From contig NC_086254.1 of assembly GCF_021018805.1 (NCBI RefSeq), positions 29,821,300 to 29,885,299 of the forward strand: a stretch of DNA of 64,000 nucleotides, in the 5' to 3' direction. A program made the translations under genes and the position numbers. Position 1 is the first letter of the stretch; each line of letters begins with the position of its first letter. The DNA comes from Prinia subflava. Lineage: Eukaryota > Chordata > Aves > Passeriformes > Cisticolidae. Shown here in pieces: positions 37,301 through 47,200 of the stretch. The notes under the pieces were generated by a model. That model did not search any database. It was not told where the DNA came from and saw only the letters and a program-made list of their open reading frames with translations.

Positions 37301-40300
37301 CAGAACATTTGGGAAAAAATTGCAAAAGTCATCCTTCAAAAGGTATACCTCAATAGGGGCAGGTGGAAGGGCACTGCTGTGAGCTGCTAAAGCATCCATC
37401 CAGCAGTTCTGCCCAAAGCAGTGTGTGAAAAACCACAAAGCTACAGCTACAGATGTCTTCACATACAGATCTCACTTATGCTCATGTCTTCATATTAATT
37501 CTATATTAAATACCAACTCAATAAGACCTTGTTTTCACCACCTAAGAATGGCATAAGAGCATTTTACTAATGACCAAACAAACAGTCTCACACCATCTGT
37601 GGGGAACAGAAAAAATGTGACCAGGGCAGCAACATCATTCCAGCTCATTTGAAGACACTGACACTTCACAGAATCATAGAACAGCTTAACAGAAGAGACC
37701 CTAAAGGCCTTCTCATTCCAACTCCCCTGCCATGGGCAGGAACACCTGCCACAAGACCAGCTTGCTCAGGGCCCCTCCAACCTGGACCTCAACACTTCCA
37801 GGAATGAAGCATCCACTTCCTGCAACTGTAAGGTGGGCAAATATTCCCTTGACCAGAACAGTCTTTGATTTTTAATGACCTTCACCTTCCATAGTTCAGG
37901 CATCCCACTGCTCCTCTCTTTCCACTGGAGCACTACCAGTGAAACAGCTCCAAGTGCTACAGAAGAGGCAAGATGTGCCAAAGCAGTAAATCAAAGCACA
38001 GTAAACAAGCTTATGCTCAGTTTCTCACAGGTCTCGTGCAGTAATAAGATTATACATGTGATGGTATTAAATTATGCAAAGTTAGAGTTTTCTCCAAATG
38101 ACATCAGCTGGTGTAAGAAAAAAAGATTTCACACAAGCTTCTGGGGTATATATTCCAGACTTCAATTATTCAAAACTCCTTGGTGCATTATAATAAAATA
38201 CAGTAATTATGGAAAACAATACAATTGATATGATAATGAAAGCACCAACAGTGCTTTCAGACACTCTAATAACCCAGCTGACCAGTCTTTAGAGATGCAG
38301 AGTGGGACACTTGACTTGAGGTGGACACAATATTTCCTGCATGACTGACTTGCTTTCCCCCCAAAAGGCAGCCCTGCAGCACTGTATCTGCACACATCCA
38401 GCTAAGCTCACTGCCAGGGACGAGACAGCACACCTGCAAAGCAGAACTGAGCACTTAATGAAAATCAGACCTCTCAACGCAGTCCTGAAGAACCTCCACG
38501 ATCAGCTCTGGCAATAACTCAACTAAATGTGCCCAAAGCTCAACTCCTCACAGTATTTCCAGTGAAACATGCACCAATTTAAAAACAACACACCCATGTC
38601 AAGCAATATGCATTTACCTTTTGTTTGGGGGCTGTTGGAGTCTTCCATAGACAGTTTGAGCTGCTGGATGAACTCGCTGCCATACACGCTCCTCTCCTGC
38701 CAGATGTTCAGCAATCGTTCCAAGGGCTTCTTGCAGCCCTCGTCTGCTTCTCTGTTCAAAGATTAGGAAATCATTACAGTTCAGCTGATCAACACTCCTT
38801 ATGTTTTCAGAGAGCATCTTCCAAACTGGCAGCTGCACCCATTGCAATATGTGAACATTTGGAGAGAATCTTGCTCATATTGTCTGAGACAAACTGTGCA
38901 AAACACGCTTGTGGCCAACTTTCCCCTTATTTGACCTAAAGATTGCCTGGAAGTGCCACACCTCAAAGTCAGGGCAGAAATGTTGTGGAAGATGTAACTT
39001 GCTATCATTCAGAATTTGCAATAAGAGTTTATAAAAAACCCAGAAGCTGACAAATTTACAACTCCTAGTATTAACTTTAAACAGTTGTTACAGTCAATAA
39101 CATCCCAATTAAAAGCAGGTTGACTGGATCATTAGGCACTTAAATGCATTCAGAGCGTGCTGTGACAGTCAGACAGCCCTCCAGAACACACAAATACCCA
39201 GAGCATTAATGTTGTTTAGCTGAGATAACAGGACTTAATTATGCCATTTAGACATAACCTTAACTAAACAACAGTGCATTTTTGATAAGGTCATGGCTGC
39301 ATAAATTCTTCCCTTTTAACTATGAAATTCTTCCCTCCTCCAGCAAGGGTATTACTGATCAGGTAACACACAAAGAAACTGTTTAAACCAGGAGGCTAGC
39401 CAGAATCCAGTGACCCAAAACATCAGCTCTTTTAAACTCCTGACAATGGGGCAGAGCCATTCATTATGTGGCTTTAATAAACACACCCAAGTGTTCAGTT
39501 TCACTGCCCATAAACAAATCTGCCAGATCTTTAGGTAACAATTGAAATAAAGTCCAGAGGAGCTGCACACAGAGAACAAACATGTGAAGCTGTGAAGGAC
39601 TGGTTCACACACAAAGTTACCCATTTACACTGAACAGTCCCAACCACAAAGCAGTCAGGATCCAATCTCCACCACAGAGAGGGTACAAGCACCCCCTAGA
39701 CTTAAAAAAACAATAAAATCCAACTGAATTAAGCTTTGAATAACAAGAATGCAAATCCCTAGAGAGGAAAGCTGAAATACAGCAACATACCTGGCAACGT
39801 GAGAAAATGCATCCACAAGAACAGATTCAAATTCCCTGGTAAATTCGGGACCTTTCCTCTTACTGTTCTGGATGACATCGTTGGCTAAATATAGGAAAGT
39901 AAGTTTCCTACTCGATTTTGCTGAGAAAGGGAAAATAAAAAAAAAAAAAAAAGAAAAAACAAAAGGAGAGTTTGCATTTATTTCTCACTTCTTTCAACTG
40001 GAATCATTAACAGGGCTTTCAAGGTTGTTTATAGCTTTGCAGTCTAAAAACAAAGTTCAAAACATTTCCATGTTACCAAAGGAAATCAAGGGCTTTCAAG
40101 TCAAGTAGTTCCCAATGTCCTCACTTCTGCTCTTTTTTAATTAATTTATAAAACAAGCAGGAGTTTAATGCTTTTTGTGCACAGTGACACCTCAGCTCTG
40201 AAAAATCAATAAATTTTAAACACAATTAAAACAAGCTGTTCTAACCCACCAGCAAATTAACAAAAAATTTTTATTAATTCAGGAGAAATACTTGAATAAA

Positions 40301-41560
40301 ACAGCATAACTCAGAACTGAGAGAACCTCTAGGAGAAATCTATTGTGGAGACTCAAATATTTTCCTAAAAATCCTCCAAGCATCAAATTTCTTCAATATA
40401 CCTTAAGTTTTCCCATTATGCCAACACCAGTTTCTATTTCAACATGGCTGGAATTAGGGAGTTTCGCTGTTCCCCCAAGCAAAACAACCACGAACACACA
40501 GAAGGCAGAAAACAAAGGTGCTCATTTCCATAACAGAGCAAATGCAGATCTTCCAAAACTTCATAAATAAACTGCAAACGGCAAAAACTAGCAGTCACAT
40601 AGACGATACCCCAGCTCCTCCAAGGGGCTCACAGTGCTGGTGCCCGCAGGGGAATGGTGACACTGGCGGCTTCCAGAGCTGCACCCGGGGACAGGGCAGC
40701 CACAGAGAAAACCAGAACGCTCTGGGTTGGAAGGGACCTTAGAGATCACCTCGTTCCTACCCCCTGCCATCGGCACGAACACCTTCCACGAGGCACTGGC
40801 AGTCTCCTTTGACCTCAAGATGAAGCCATCTGGGAAATCACCTTTCGGTAATCCAAGAACAATACGCACAAAAGGTTTCTGGATGATAGCACCAAAGAGT
40901 TTTATAGACTCCTACAACTACTTTTTCTTTGCTTATGTCCTGTCGCTAATTCTAGAATGGGTGAATTGTATGACTCCAAAGCCAAAATTTAAAAACGGAG
41001 CCAAACAGCCAGAGCACTTCCAAGTTTCCCTAAGCACAGCCAAGGGAACATAATTCGTACATCTCTTGTTTTACACCCAAAGCGCCCGCCCTGAGCTGAG
41101 CATCCTCTCTCTCTCTCAACCCACACTTGGCTGTGCCTCCATTCCCTGCCTTCCCAAAAACGCTGCCTGCATTACCGGAATACACCCCTCACACGTGGTA
41201 GTCCTCCCAAAGTTTAGTAAACAACAACACCAGCAGGTAAACAGCGCCCAGGCTCCCATAAACTCCCGGGCACAAACTTCTGCCGGTGCCGACCCGCGGA
41301 GCTCCGCCAAGAGGAACCGGCCGCGCTCACCGGCAGCCCCGCGGGCGGCCCCGGTACCTCGGGGCAGGGGCTGCCAGAGCGGCCCCCGCCGGACAAATCC
41401 CCCGCGCACCTTTGCGGAGCTCCCGGTGCCACACGGCGACGATGGGCCCAGCGTGCTTGCGGTGGTGGATGAGCCACAGCGAGAGCGTCTGCACGCTCTG
41501 CTGAGAGTTGCTTAGCTCCGACAGCTTCTTCTCCAGCGCCGACTCCGAGAAGGAGGACAT
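19228..41560 (-). CDS. RPRD1B: RPRD1B (CREPT), regulation of nuclear pre-mRNA domain-containing protein 1B
   Basis: A nuclear scaffold that reads the phosphorylated RNA polymerase II C-terminal repeat, through an N-terminal CTD-interacting domain, and helps recruit CTD phosphatase activity; the human protein promotes cyclin D1 transcription. Seven exons join to 981 nt, 326 residues, the same as human. The CID spans exons 1-3 (about 1-133). An acidic linker with EEEDDD follows in exon 4. Exons 5-7 form a helical/coiled-coil dimerisation region ending in GDLFSTD. The start ATG (41558-41560) gives the family N-terminus MSSFSESALEKK. The protein is almost unchanged from human (for example Ala for Ser in GPIVAVWH), consistent with strong constraint. 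It is divergent to TTI1, with 452 bases between start codons. RPRD1A is the nearest alternative, but exon 4-7 residues and synteny fit 1B. Confidence 0.97.
19378..29423 (-). other. RPRD1B: RPRD1B intron 6
   Basis: A 10-kb AT-rich intron. No coding exon or structured RNA recognised. A poly(A) run lies near 21714-21728, and an imperfect direct repeat (GTAAAGGTAACA-CCTGGAAT) at 29286-29333 just downstream of the exon 6 donor. Confidence 0.6.
29424..29599 (-). CDS. RPRD1B: RPRD1B coding exon 6
   Basis: 176 nt, residues 219-277, coiled-coil region (LLLAEYNGRLAAELEDRRQL). Ends in phase 0 after KKLE; minus-strand donor GTGAGT. Confidence 0.96.
29600..30650 (-). other. RPRD1B: RPRD1B intron 5
   Basis: No feature recognised; AT-rich intron. 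Confidence 0.65.
30651..30777 (-). CDS. RPRD1B: RPRD1B coding exon 5
   Basis: 127 nt, residues 177-218, start of the helical region (IKALQDLENAASGDATVRQK). Human has Glu where Asp stands in TEDLI. Confidence 0.96.
30778..32546 (-). other. RPRD1B: RPRD1B intron 4
   Basis: AT-rich. It contains a perfect 20-bp two-copy tandem at 32462-32501 close to exon 4 and nothing else recognised. Confidence 0.65.
32462..32501 (+). repeat. 20-bp perfect tandem duplication
   Basis: GTGACACTGGGGAGGTGGCC-type unit repeated twice head to tail, about 46 bases beyond the exon 4 donor of RPRD1B. Confidence 0.85.
32547..32659 (-). CDS. RPRD1B: RPRD1B coding exon 4
   Basis: 113 nt, residues 139-176, linker with FQQIQEEEDDDYPGSY and SPQDPSAGPLL. 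Ends in phase 0; minus-strand donor GTAAGT. Confidence 0.96.
32660..38617 (-). other. RPRD1B: RPRD1B intron 3
   Basis: A 6-kb AT-rich intron with one CR1 fragment (37668-37870). No other gene or RNA recognised. Confidence 0.6.
37668..37870 (-). mobile_element. CR1-type LINE 3' fragment
   Basis: The + strand shows CACAGAATCATAGAACAG, then CCAACTCCCCTGCCATGGGCAGGAACACC, CTTGCTCAGGGCCCCTCCAACCTGGACCT and CACTTCCAGGAATG. This is the reverse complement of a CR1 3' end. The right boundary is approximate. Confidence 0.85.
38618..38751 (-). CDS. RPRD1B: RPRD1B coding exon 3
   Basis: 134 nt, residues 94-138, last CID helices (CKKPLERLLNIWQERSVYG, FIQQLKLSMED). Minus-strand donor GTAAAT. Confidence 0.96.
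38752..39790 (-). other. RPRD1B: RPRD1B intron 2
   Basis: No feature recognised; AT-rich intron. Confidence 0.65.
39791..39920 (-). CDS. RPRD1B: RPRD1B coding exon 2
   Basis: 130 nt, residues 51-93, central CID (KLTFLYLANDVIQNSKRKGPEF). Minus-strand acceptor CTTTCTCAG, donor GTATGT. Confidence 0.96.
39936..39959 (+). repeat. Poly(A) run
   Basis: About 17 consecutive A with one G interruption and more A, immediately upstream of RPRD1B exon 2 on the transcribed strand, where it reads as poly(T) before the acceptor. Confidence 0.85.
40705..40800 (-). mobile_element. CR1-type LINE 3' fragment (short)
   Basis: CTCTGGGTTGGAAGGGACCTTAGAGATCACCTCGTTCCTACCCCCTGCCATCGGCACG.. matches the reverse complement of a CR1 3' end, only about 95 bases long and higher in CpG than usual. 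Confidence 0.75.
41410..41560 (-). CDS. RPRD1B: RPRD1B coding exon 1
   Basis: Residues 1-50, first helices of the CID, ending in VWHRELRK. The donor on the minus strand is GTGCGC, directly after CAAAG. It lies inside the CpG island. Confidence 0.97.
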
Positions 41561-42012
41561 GGGGCCGGGGCTGCTCCGCCCGCGGGGGGGGCGCGGCGCG
41601 GCCTCACCGACAACAACCCGCCGGGGCCGCCGCCACAAGATGGCCGCCCGCGCCCTGACCCCGCCGCGGGGCGAGGGGCGGCATCGTACGGAGCGCCGGA
41701 GGGAGCCGGGCCGCACGGCGGGCAGGCTCGGCGCATGCGCAACCATCTTCGGCGCCTGCGCACTGGGCGCACTCGCGATTTTTCTCACAGGGCCAGCCCA
41801 GGCCCGCGGGAGTTTTCTGGCGCTGACAGCTCCTTTAAGTCAGTGGTACGTCATCGGCGCATGCGCATTGCGGGCGTCCGAGACTTTTCTCACAAAGCCC
41901 GCCCCACTTGGCGGGAGCTTTGTGGCGCTGGTACCGCGGCGTCACTTCCGGCAGCCTCAGGGCAGCCCGGCCTGGCCCCAGCGCGGCCCCGGCACCGGGC
42001 GGGTTCCCCGGC
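41561..42012. promoter_or_regulatory. Bidirectional RPRD1B/TTI1 promoter
   Basis: The 452 bases between the divergent start codons are CpG-rich and lack an obvious TATA box. Motifs seen: NRF1 palindrome GCGCATGCGC at 41731-41740 and 41857-41866, variant GCGCCTGCGC at 41752-41761; YY1 CAAGATGGC at 41636-41644 and AAGATGGTT (minus) at 41741-41749; CRE-like TACGTCA at 41847-41853; ETS ACTTCCGG at 41944-41951. Such sets are typical of housekeeping divergent promoters. Transcription start sites cannot be placed from sequence alone. Confidence 0.85.
41751..41932 (+). repeat. Direct duplication of a 77-bp promoter module
   Basis: Copy 1 (41751-41827) and copy 2 (41856-41932) align without gaps at a 105-base period, roughly three quarters identical. 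Each holds an NRF1-like site, TTTTCTCACA, then CGGGAG followed by a TTT..TGGCGCTG block. Confidence 0.8.
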
Positions 42013-44293
42013 ATGGCCGTGTTCGACACCCCGCAGGCGGCGTTCGGGGCGCTGCGCCCCGTCTGCGTGCAGCTGACGCGGGCGCAGACGGTGGAGAACG
42101 TGCGGCAGCTGCAGGCGCAGCTGGCCGGGGTGAGCGGCGCGGCCCTGCAGGAGCTGCAGGAGTACGTGCTGTTCCCGTTGCGCTTCGCCCTGCGGGTGCC
42201 GGGGCCCAAGCAGGAGCGGCTGGTGCAGAGCCTGGTGCAGTGCATCTCCTCCGTGCTTGCGGCGACGTGCGTGAGGAAACAGGAGCTGCTGCAGGAGCTC
42301 TTCTCTGAGCTCTGTACCTGCCTCGCTCCCCCTCCCAGCTCGGGCAAAGCCGCCCCGCTGTCCGAGGAGCTGAAGCTGGCTGTGATTCAGGCACTCCACA
42401 CCCTGATGCATTCGGCTTATGGGGATGTTATCTTGTCTCTGTACCAACCTTCCACCCTTCCGCTCTTAGGATTTGCTGTGTCTTTGCTTCTGACACTTGC
42501 AGAGCAAGAAAAAGCAAAGCAAATCAAGATCTCTGCTTTGGAGTGCTTGCAGGTCCTGGTTCTGCAGTGTGATTGCCAGGAGCACCGACACCTGGATGAG
42601 GACGAGGCACAGCAATGTGGAGATTTGTTTGCTTCTTTTCTGCCCGGGATTTCTATTACACTGTCTCGAGTTATTACTGGAGACATCAAACAAGGTCACA
42701 AACCCACTGTTTCTGCCATCAGACTCTTTTATCTGATTGTTGGCTTGGTCATGGCTGACAAACAGCTAGCCAGAATCCCAAAGAGTAAGGAAAAGCTACC
42801 AGTGGAACAGAGCAAAATATCAGAGCTAATGATCCACAGAGGACCTGACTGGACTAAAAGTACTGCTGAAAAACTCTCTCTTCTCTTGCACAAAGTGGTT
42901 GAATCTTCTTCAGTTCACCCCCACTGGAAGGTGAGACTGGAGCTGGTAGAGCTCGTCCACCACTTACTGAGGAACTGCAGTCAGTCACTGGTGAACTCAT
43001 TCAGTGACCTCTTAAAGGCCTTGGTTGGGCTGGTTAATGATGAAAACAGCGAAGTTCAGAGCAGATGTAACAAAGTTCTGCAAGAGATCTCAGAGCAGAG
43101 GATTGTGGCACAGAGCAGGGCTCTTGCTGATGTCCTCTCTGAGAACCTCCATTCCCTTGCCACAGCTCTTCCCCGCCTGATGAACTCTCAGGATGACACG
43201 GGCAAGGTTTCCACACTCAGCTTATTGCTTGGCTACCTGAAGCTGCTGGGCCCCAAGATTAACATTGTCCTCAACTCCATGTCCCACCTGCAGCGCCTGT
43301 CCAAGGCGCTGGTGCAGGTTCTGGAGCTGGACATGACAGATGTGAAGATAGTGGAGGCGCGGCGCTCTGGGCCACCAGGCCCCTTGCAGCAGGGCGTGCA
43401 GAAGGGCAGGTGCCAGAAGAAATACTTCCGCTTCTTCACGGAGGAGAAGGTTTTCCAGCTCCTTCAGCAAGTGTGTCGTGTTCTTGGCTACTACGGGAAC
43501 ATCTACTTGCTTGTGGATCACTTCATGGGGCTGTACAGCGAGTCTGGCCTGTACAGAAAGCAGGCAGCCATGATCCTCAACGAGGTGGTCACGGGAGCTG
43601 CTGGAGTGGGGGTGGATTTCCTGCGGGAGAGGGAAGTCCCACCAAACGTGGATGATCTCAAAGGGTCCATAACGTCCATTCTGGATGAGTACATGGACCA
43701 GGCAAACTGGTATTTGGTCACTAGCATTGACACAGAGGAAGGCAGCCCTGAGCAGTCAGGGCAGCACTCGGGACTCGCTGTCCGTACGGGAGGGGCGTCC
43801 AGCAGCGCTCTCCTTCTGTCCCCAGAGCCCCCAGTCACAACCCGCACCATGAACAGCAACATCTGGCAGATCTGCATCCAGCTGGAGGGCGTGGGCTGCT
43901 TTGCTGCAGTCCTTGGGAAGGAGTTCCGGCTGCTGCTGCTGTCAGCTCTCTACCCTGTGCTGGAAAAGGCTGGTGACAGGACTCTGCTCATCAGTGAGAC
44001 AGCCCTGGGGACACTGGCGGACATATGTGAGGCCTGTGGTTACGACTCGGTGCAGCGTTTGATTAATGAGAATTCTGACTATCTGGTGAATGGGATCTCC
44101 CTGAATTTGCGCCACCTGGCATATCAGCCACGTGCGTCCCAGGTCCTGGACACGATGCTGAGGCATTCGGATGCCAGCTTGCTGCCACTGATAGAAGATG
44201 TAATCCAAGATGTTCTGTCTGCGCTAGATCAGTCTTACAATAGCCAGGCTTCCACCTTCCTCAGGGTCCTCCACTCAGTCATGACTGCTCTAG
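42013..44293 (+). CDS. TTI1: TTI1 coding exon 1
   Basis: 2,281 nt, residues 1-760, HEAT-like helical array, ending in VLHSVMTAL plus one base. Donor G|GTACCA at 44294 is weak. The junction is supported by the human continuation, where QWF follows one residue later. Confidence 0.93.
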
Positions 44294-47200
44294 GTACCAA
44301 AACGATGTTTACTTTGTGTGATTCAGCCTTGCTGTCACTAAGGGTACATGCCTTGGACCTTTCCACTTGCCATGGGAGGTTCCAGGTAGCCAAAGTGTTA
44401 CAGTGTGATGGCCACTGTGCTTTGCTTGCTGAGGCAATGCTCAAGCAAAGATCACCAGTAGTTTCTCTCTCCAATTTGCCTGGCCTGCAGCCTTTCACAG
44501 GAACATGGCCTTTAGTGGCTGGGAAAGAAAGGCTTCACTGCTCCCATGAGCATTCTGGAGGAGCACATGGCATGTATTCCTTTTTAACATTCCCATACTG
44601 TCAAGGAGGTGACAGGGATGTGACAGCAGGTGCCTCAGTCAGGTGCAGTCCCATGAGGTGTGAGAACTATCTCATTTCTCATGGAACCCATGGCACCTTG
44701 CTGACTTGCAGGAGGGGATCGTGGTTGCTCAGTGACATGTCAGTTCCTTTTTTGCAGTGCAGTGGTTTGGAATGCCCAGCGCTGAGGAACACCAGCAAAG
44801 GCAGACTGACAAGGGACAGAGCAGGGCTCGGTCCCAGGGGCAGCAGGAGGTGACAATGACAAGTGAAGAAGTGGAACGATTCTTCCTTGACTATGTCAGC
44901 CAGAAGCAGATCGCAGAGGGTGATCTTCCTGACCTGGAGGAGGAGGAGGAGGCAGGTCAGTGCTGTGCATGGCTGGAGAGGACCATGGGCAGCTTGCAGA
45001 GAGACTGTGTCCTCCAAGGTGTCCTTTTGTCACATGGGGGCCTTGGGACCAGGCTGACAGTCTCAGGTCTTCTTTGGGCTGACCTTGGTTCATGTAAAGT
45101 GCTCTTAGGTGATCTCACTTTGTTTTGTTTGAGTGGGGGAGCCAAATGTTTCCAGATCAAGGCTTCTCCAGCTCTAAGACACAAGCACACTGTGTTTTTT
45201 CTTACCTTGTAACAATTCATTTGGGTTCAGGACCTGAGGTTTTCCCTTTCCAGAATCCTATTCATTTTTCTCACATTCCCTTGGGAATCTCTGTACTGTT
45301 TTCTCCTGGCTAATGATGCCACTGCTCCCTTCTTACTTGGCCTTGGCAGGCGCTGCAGACATTCATATAGGGAACTTTTTAGTCTTCACTGGGCTGTGCT
45401 GCAATCCTGACCTTTAAATACTTCATCTTTAAATACCCAGGCTTTTCATTTTTAATAAAAATCAATGGGAAACAAGTCCATGGTGAGAAGAATCTGCAAA
45501 TGTCAGACCAGCTGCATTGTCCAGTAAAGAAAGCGAACATTCCCAAACCCCACACTCTTGACTGAACCTGACACTAACTCACAGAACTCATAGGCTTAAC
45601 TATATCTAAGCACATTAAAAAACACCAAAGGCCTTACTCAGGAATTTGCAGAGTGGTTGTGGGTGGGCACTGTGGTCTCCCAGAGCTCTCAAGTCATTTT
45701 CATGGTTTCAGTAACGGTTTTGTCTTCCAGATGAGGTTCCCCTTGCTAAGCCAGAGCCCAGCTCTGACATGGAAGGAGAAGCTCCAATGCCAAGCCATGC
45801 CCAGCTGGCCAGGGATGTGATGGAGAGGTGCATCCACTTGCTGTCTGACGGGAGCCTCCGGGTGCGGCTGAAGGTCGGTGATCACCACCTCTGAGGGGAC
45901 AGATGGTGCCCACGAAGGGGCTGGTAGCTCGTCAGCGTGTGTGCCATGCACGCTGGGCTCCCTGCCAGCCCCAGGTTTGTGCTGCCATATGCTCGAGCAG
46001 GACAGATCCTCCAAACCTGGCAAAAGAAAGGGAGATCGGTTTTTTGGGACTACTCTGGATTAGGAATGGCAGCCAGGGGGAACAGAATCTTAAGGGTAGC
46101 TTTGTATTGGGCACTTTCCCTTGATGCTCACGACAGTTAAGTCTTGTACTTTGTCCTTTGGTGGAGGAAACAAAAGCATCTTTCTCCCATCTGTGCCTCC
46201 CATCCCCCTTCCTCAGGCTGCAGTGCACAGGCTGATGAATGTTTTTGAAGTAGCTGGGGTGATGATAAGCAGGGCTAAAAGCCTGGTTTTTTTCTAATTA
46301 TGAAAACCCTTTGAAGGTGGCCTCCTTTTAAAGTGCAAAGTAAGACAGAAAAATGAGGCATAACCCAGATTCTCATCCCAGCAGTCCCAGCTCTGCCAGG
46401 TGATCTTGCTGCCACAGCCGCAGTGGGGTTCAAGTGTGCAGCTCAGCCTGTGGGATCAGGGCAGGAATCCTGCCCTACTCCCAGCTGAACTCTACCCAGC
46501 ACAGGTTGTGTCACTGCAGTGCTTGTCCCTTTCCAAACAGGCCTGATCTTTAAGCACTGTTCAGTTGTCCCCATTCCTGCTGCAGTAAAACTGCACCCTT
46601 CACCGTTCAACCCCTCCTCCCGGCTTCCTGACGTGATGCTGGGATCCACCTGAATGCCTGGCACTGCAGCACTCAGAGTGTGTTCCCTCCCCTCCTGCCC
46701 AGGTCCTGGACGTGCTGGAGCTCTGTGTAACCGTGCTGCATCCTCATGGAAACCATCTGCTCCCCATGGCTCACCGTGTCTGGCCAGCTCTCGTCACCCG
46801 CCTGATTAGCGACGACCCTCTGGCAGTGCTGAGAGCCTTCAAGGTATGGCAGGAACTGCCAGCAGCATTTCCAGCTGGGGCTTGGGCAGGAAGGGGCTCA
46901 GGCAGTGCTGCAGCTCAGGAGGGAGCACCAAGCTCCTGCAGCAATGTTTAAATGTGGTTTGGAGCATGGGGTCACCATGCTCTGCTGTGGTGGGTTTGTA
47001 CCACTCTCACTGCAGCTTGTCCACAGGTAAACCCTCGCTGCTGTTCCTGAGGGAAGCAGCAATGTTGGTGGTTACTGCAGGGATGAGAAAAACAGCTCTA
47101 CAGCCTGAGCAGCTGTTAGGGGCACCATACTGTGGAGACACAGTCCCAGCATCCTCTTTGGAAGTCTCAGATTGAAGATAGGGGAACATTTCATTATTGA

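Larger units (their letters stand above)
39921..41409 (-). other. RPRD1B: RPRD1B intron 1
   Basis: Contains an A-rich run (39936-39959) and a CR1 3' fragment (about 40705-40800). The last 150 bases toward exon 1 enter the CpG island. Confidence 0.65.
41270..42330. promoter_or_regulatory. CpG island
   Basis: Dense CpG across about 1 kb that includes RPRD1B exon 1, the shared promoter and the 5' end of TTI1. Both flanks drop sharply in CpG. Limits judged by eye. Confidence 0.85.

Noticed and set aside
41908..42012. N-terminal extension of TTI1 upstream of 42013
   Set aside because: The frame is open but has no ATG, and the family N-terminus MAVFDTP begins exactly at 42013.
41508..42308. A 266-codon + strand open frame across the CpG island
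   Set aside because: GC-driven open frame overlapping promoter and TTI1 exon 1 out of frame. Its internal repeat only reflects the promoter duplication.
41835..42447. Antisense open frames opposite TTI1 exon 1
   Set aside because: Shadow frames of a GC-rich coding exon; no family resemblance.
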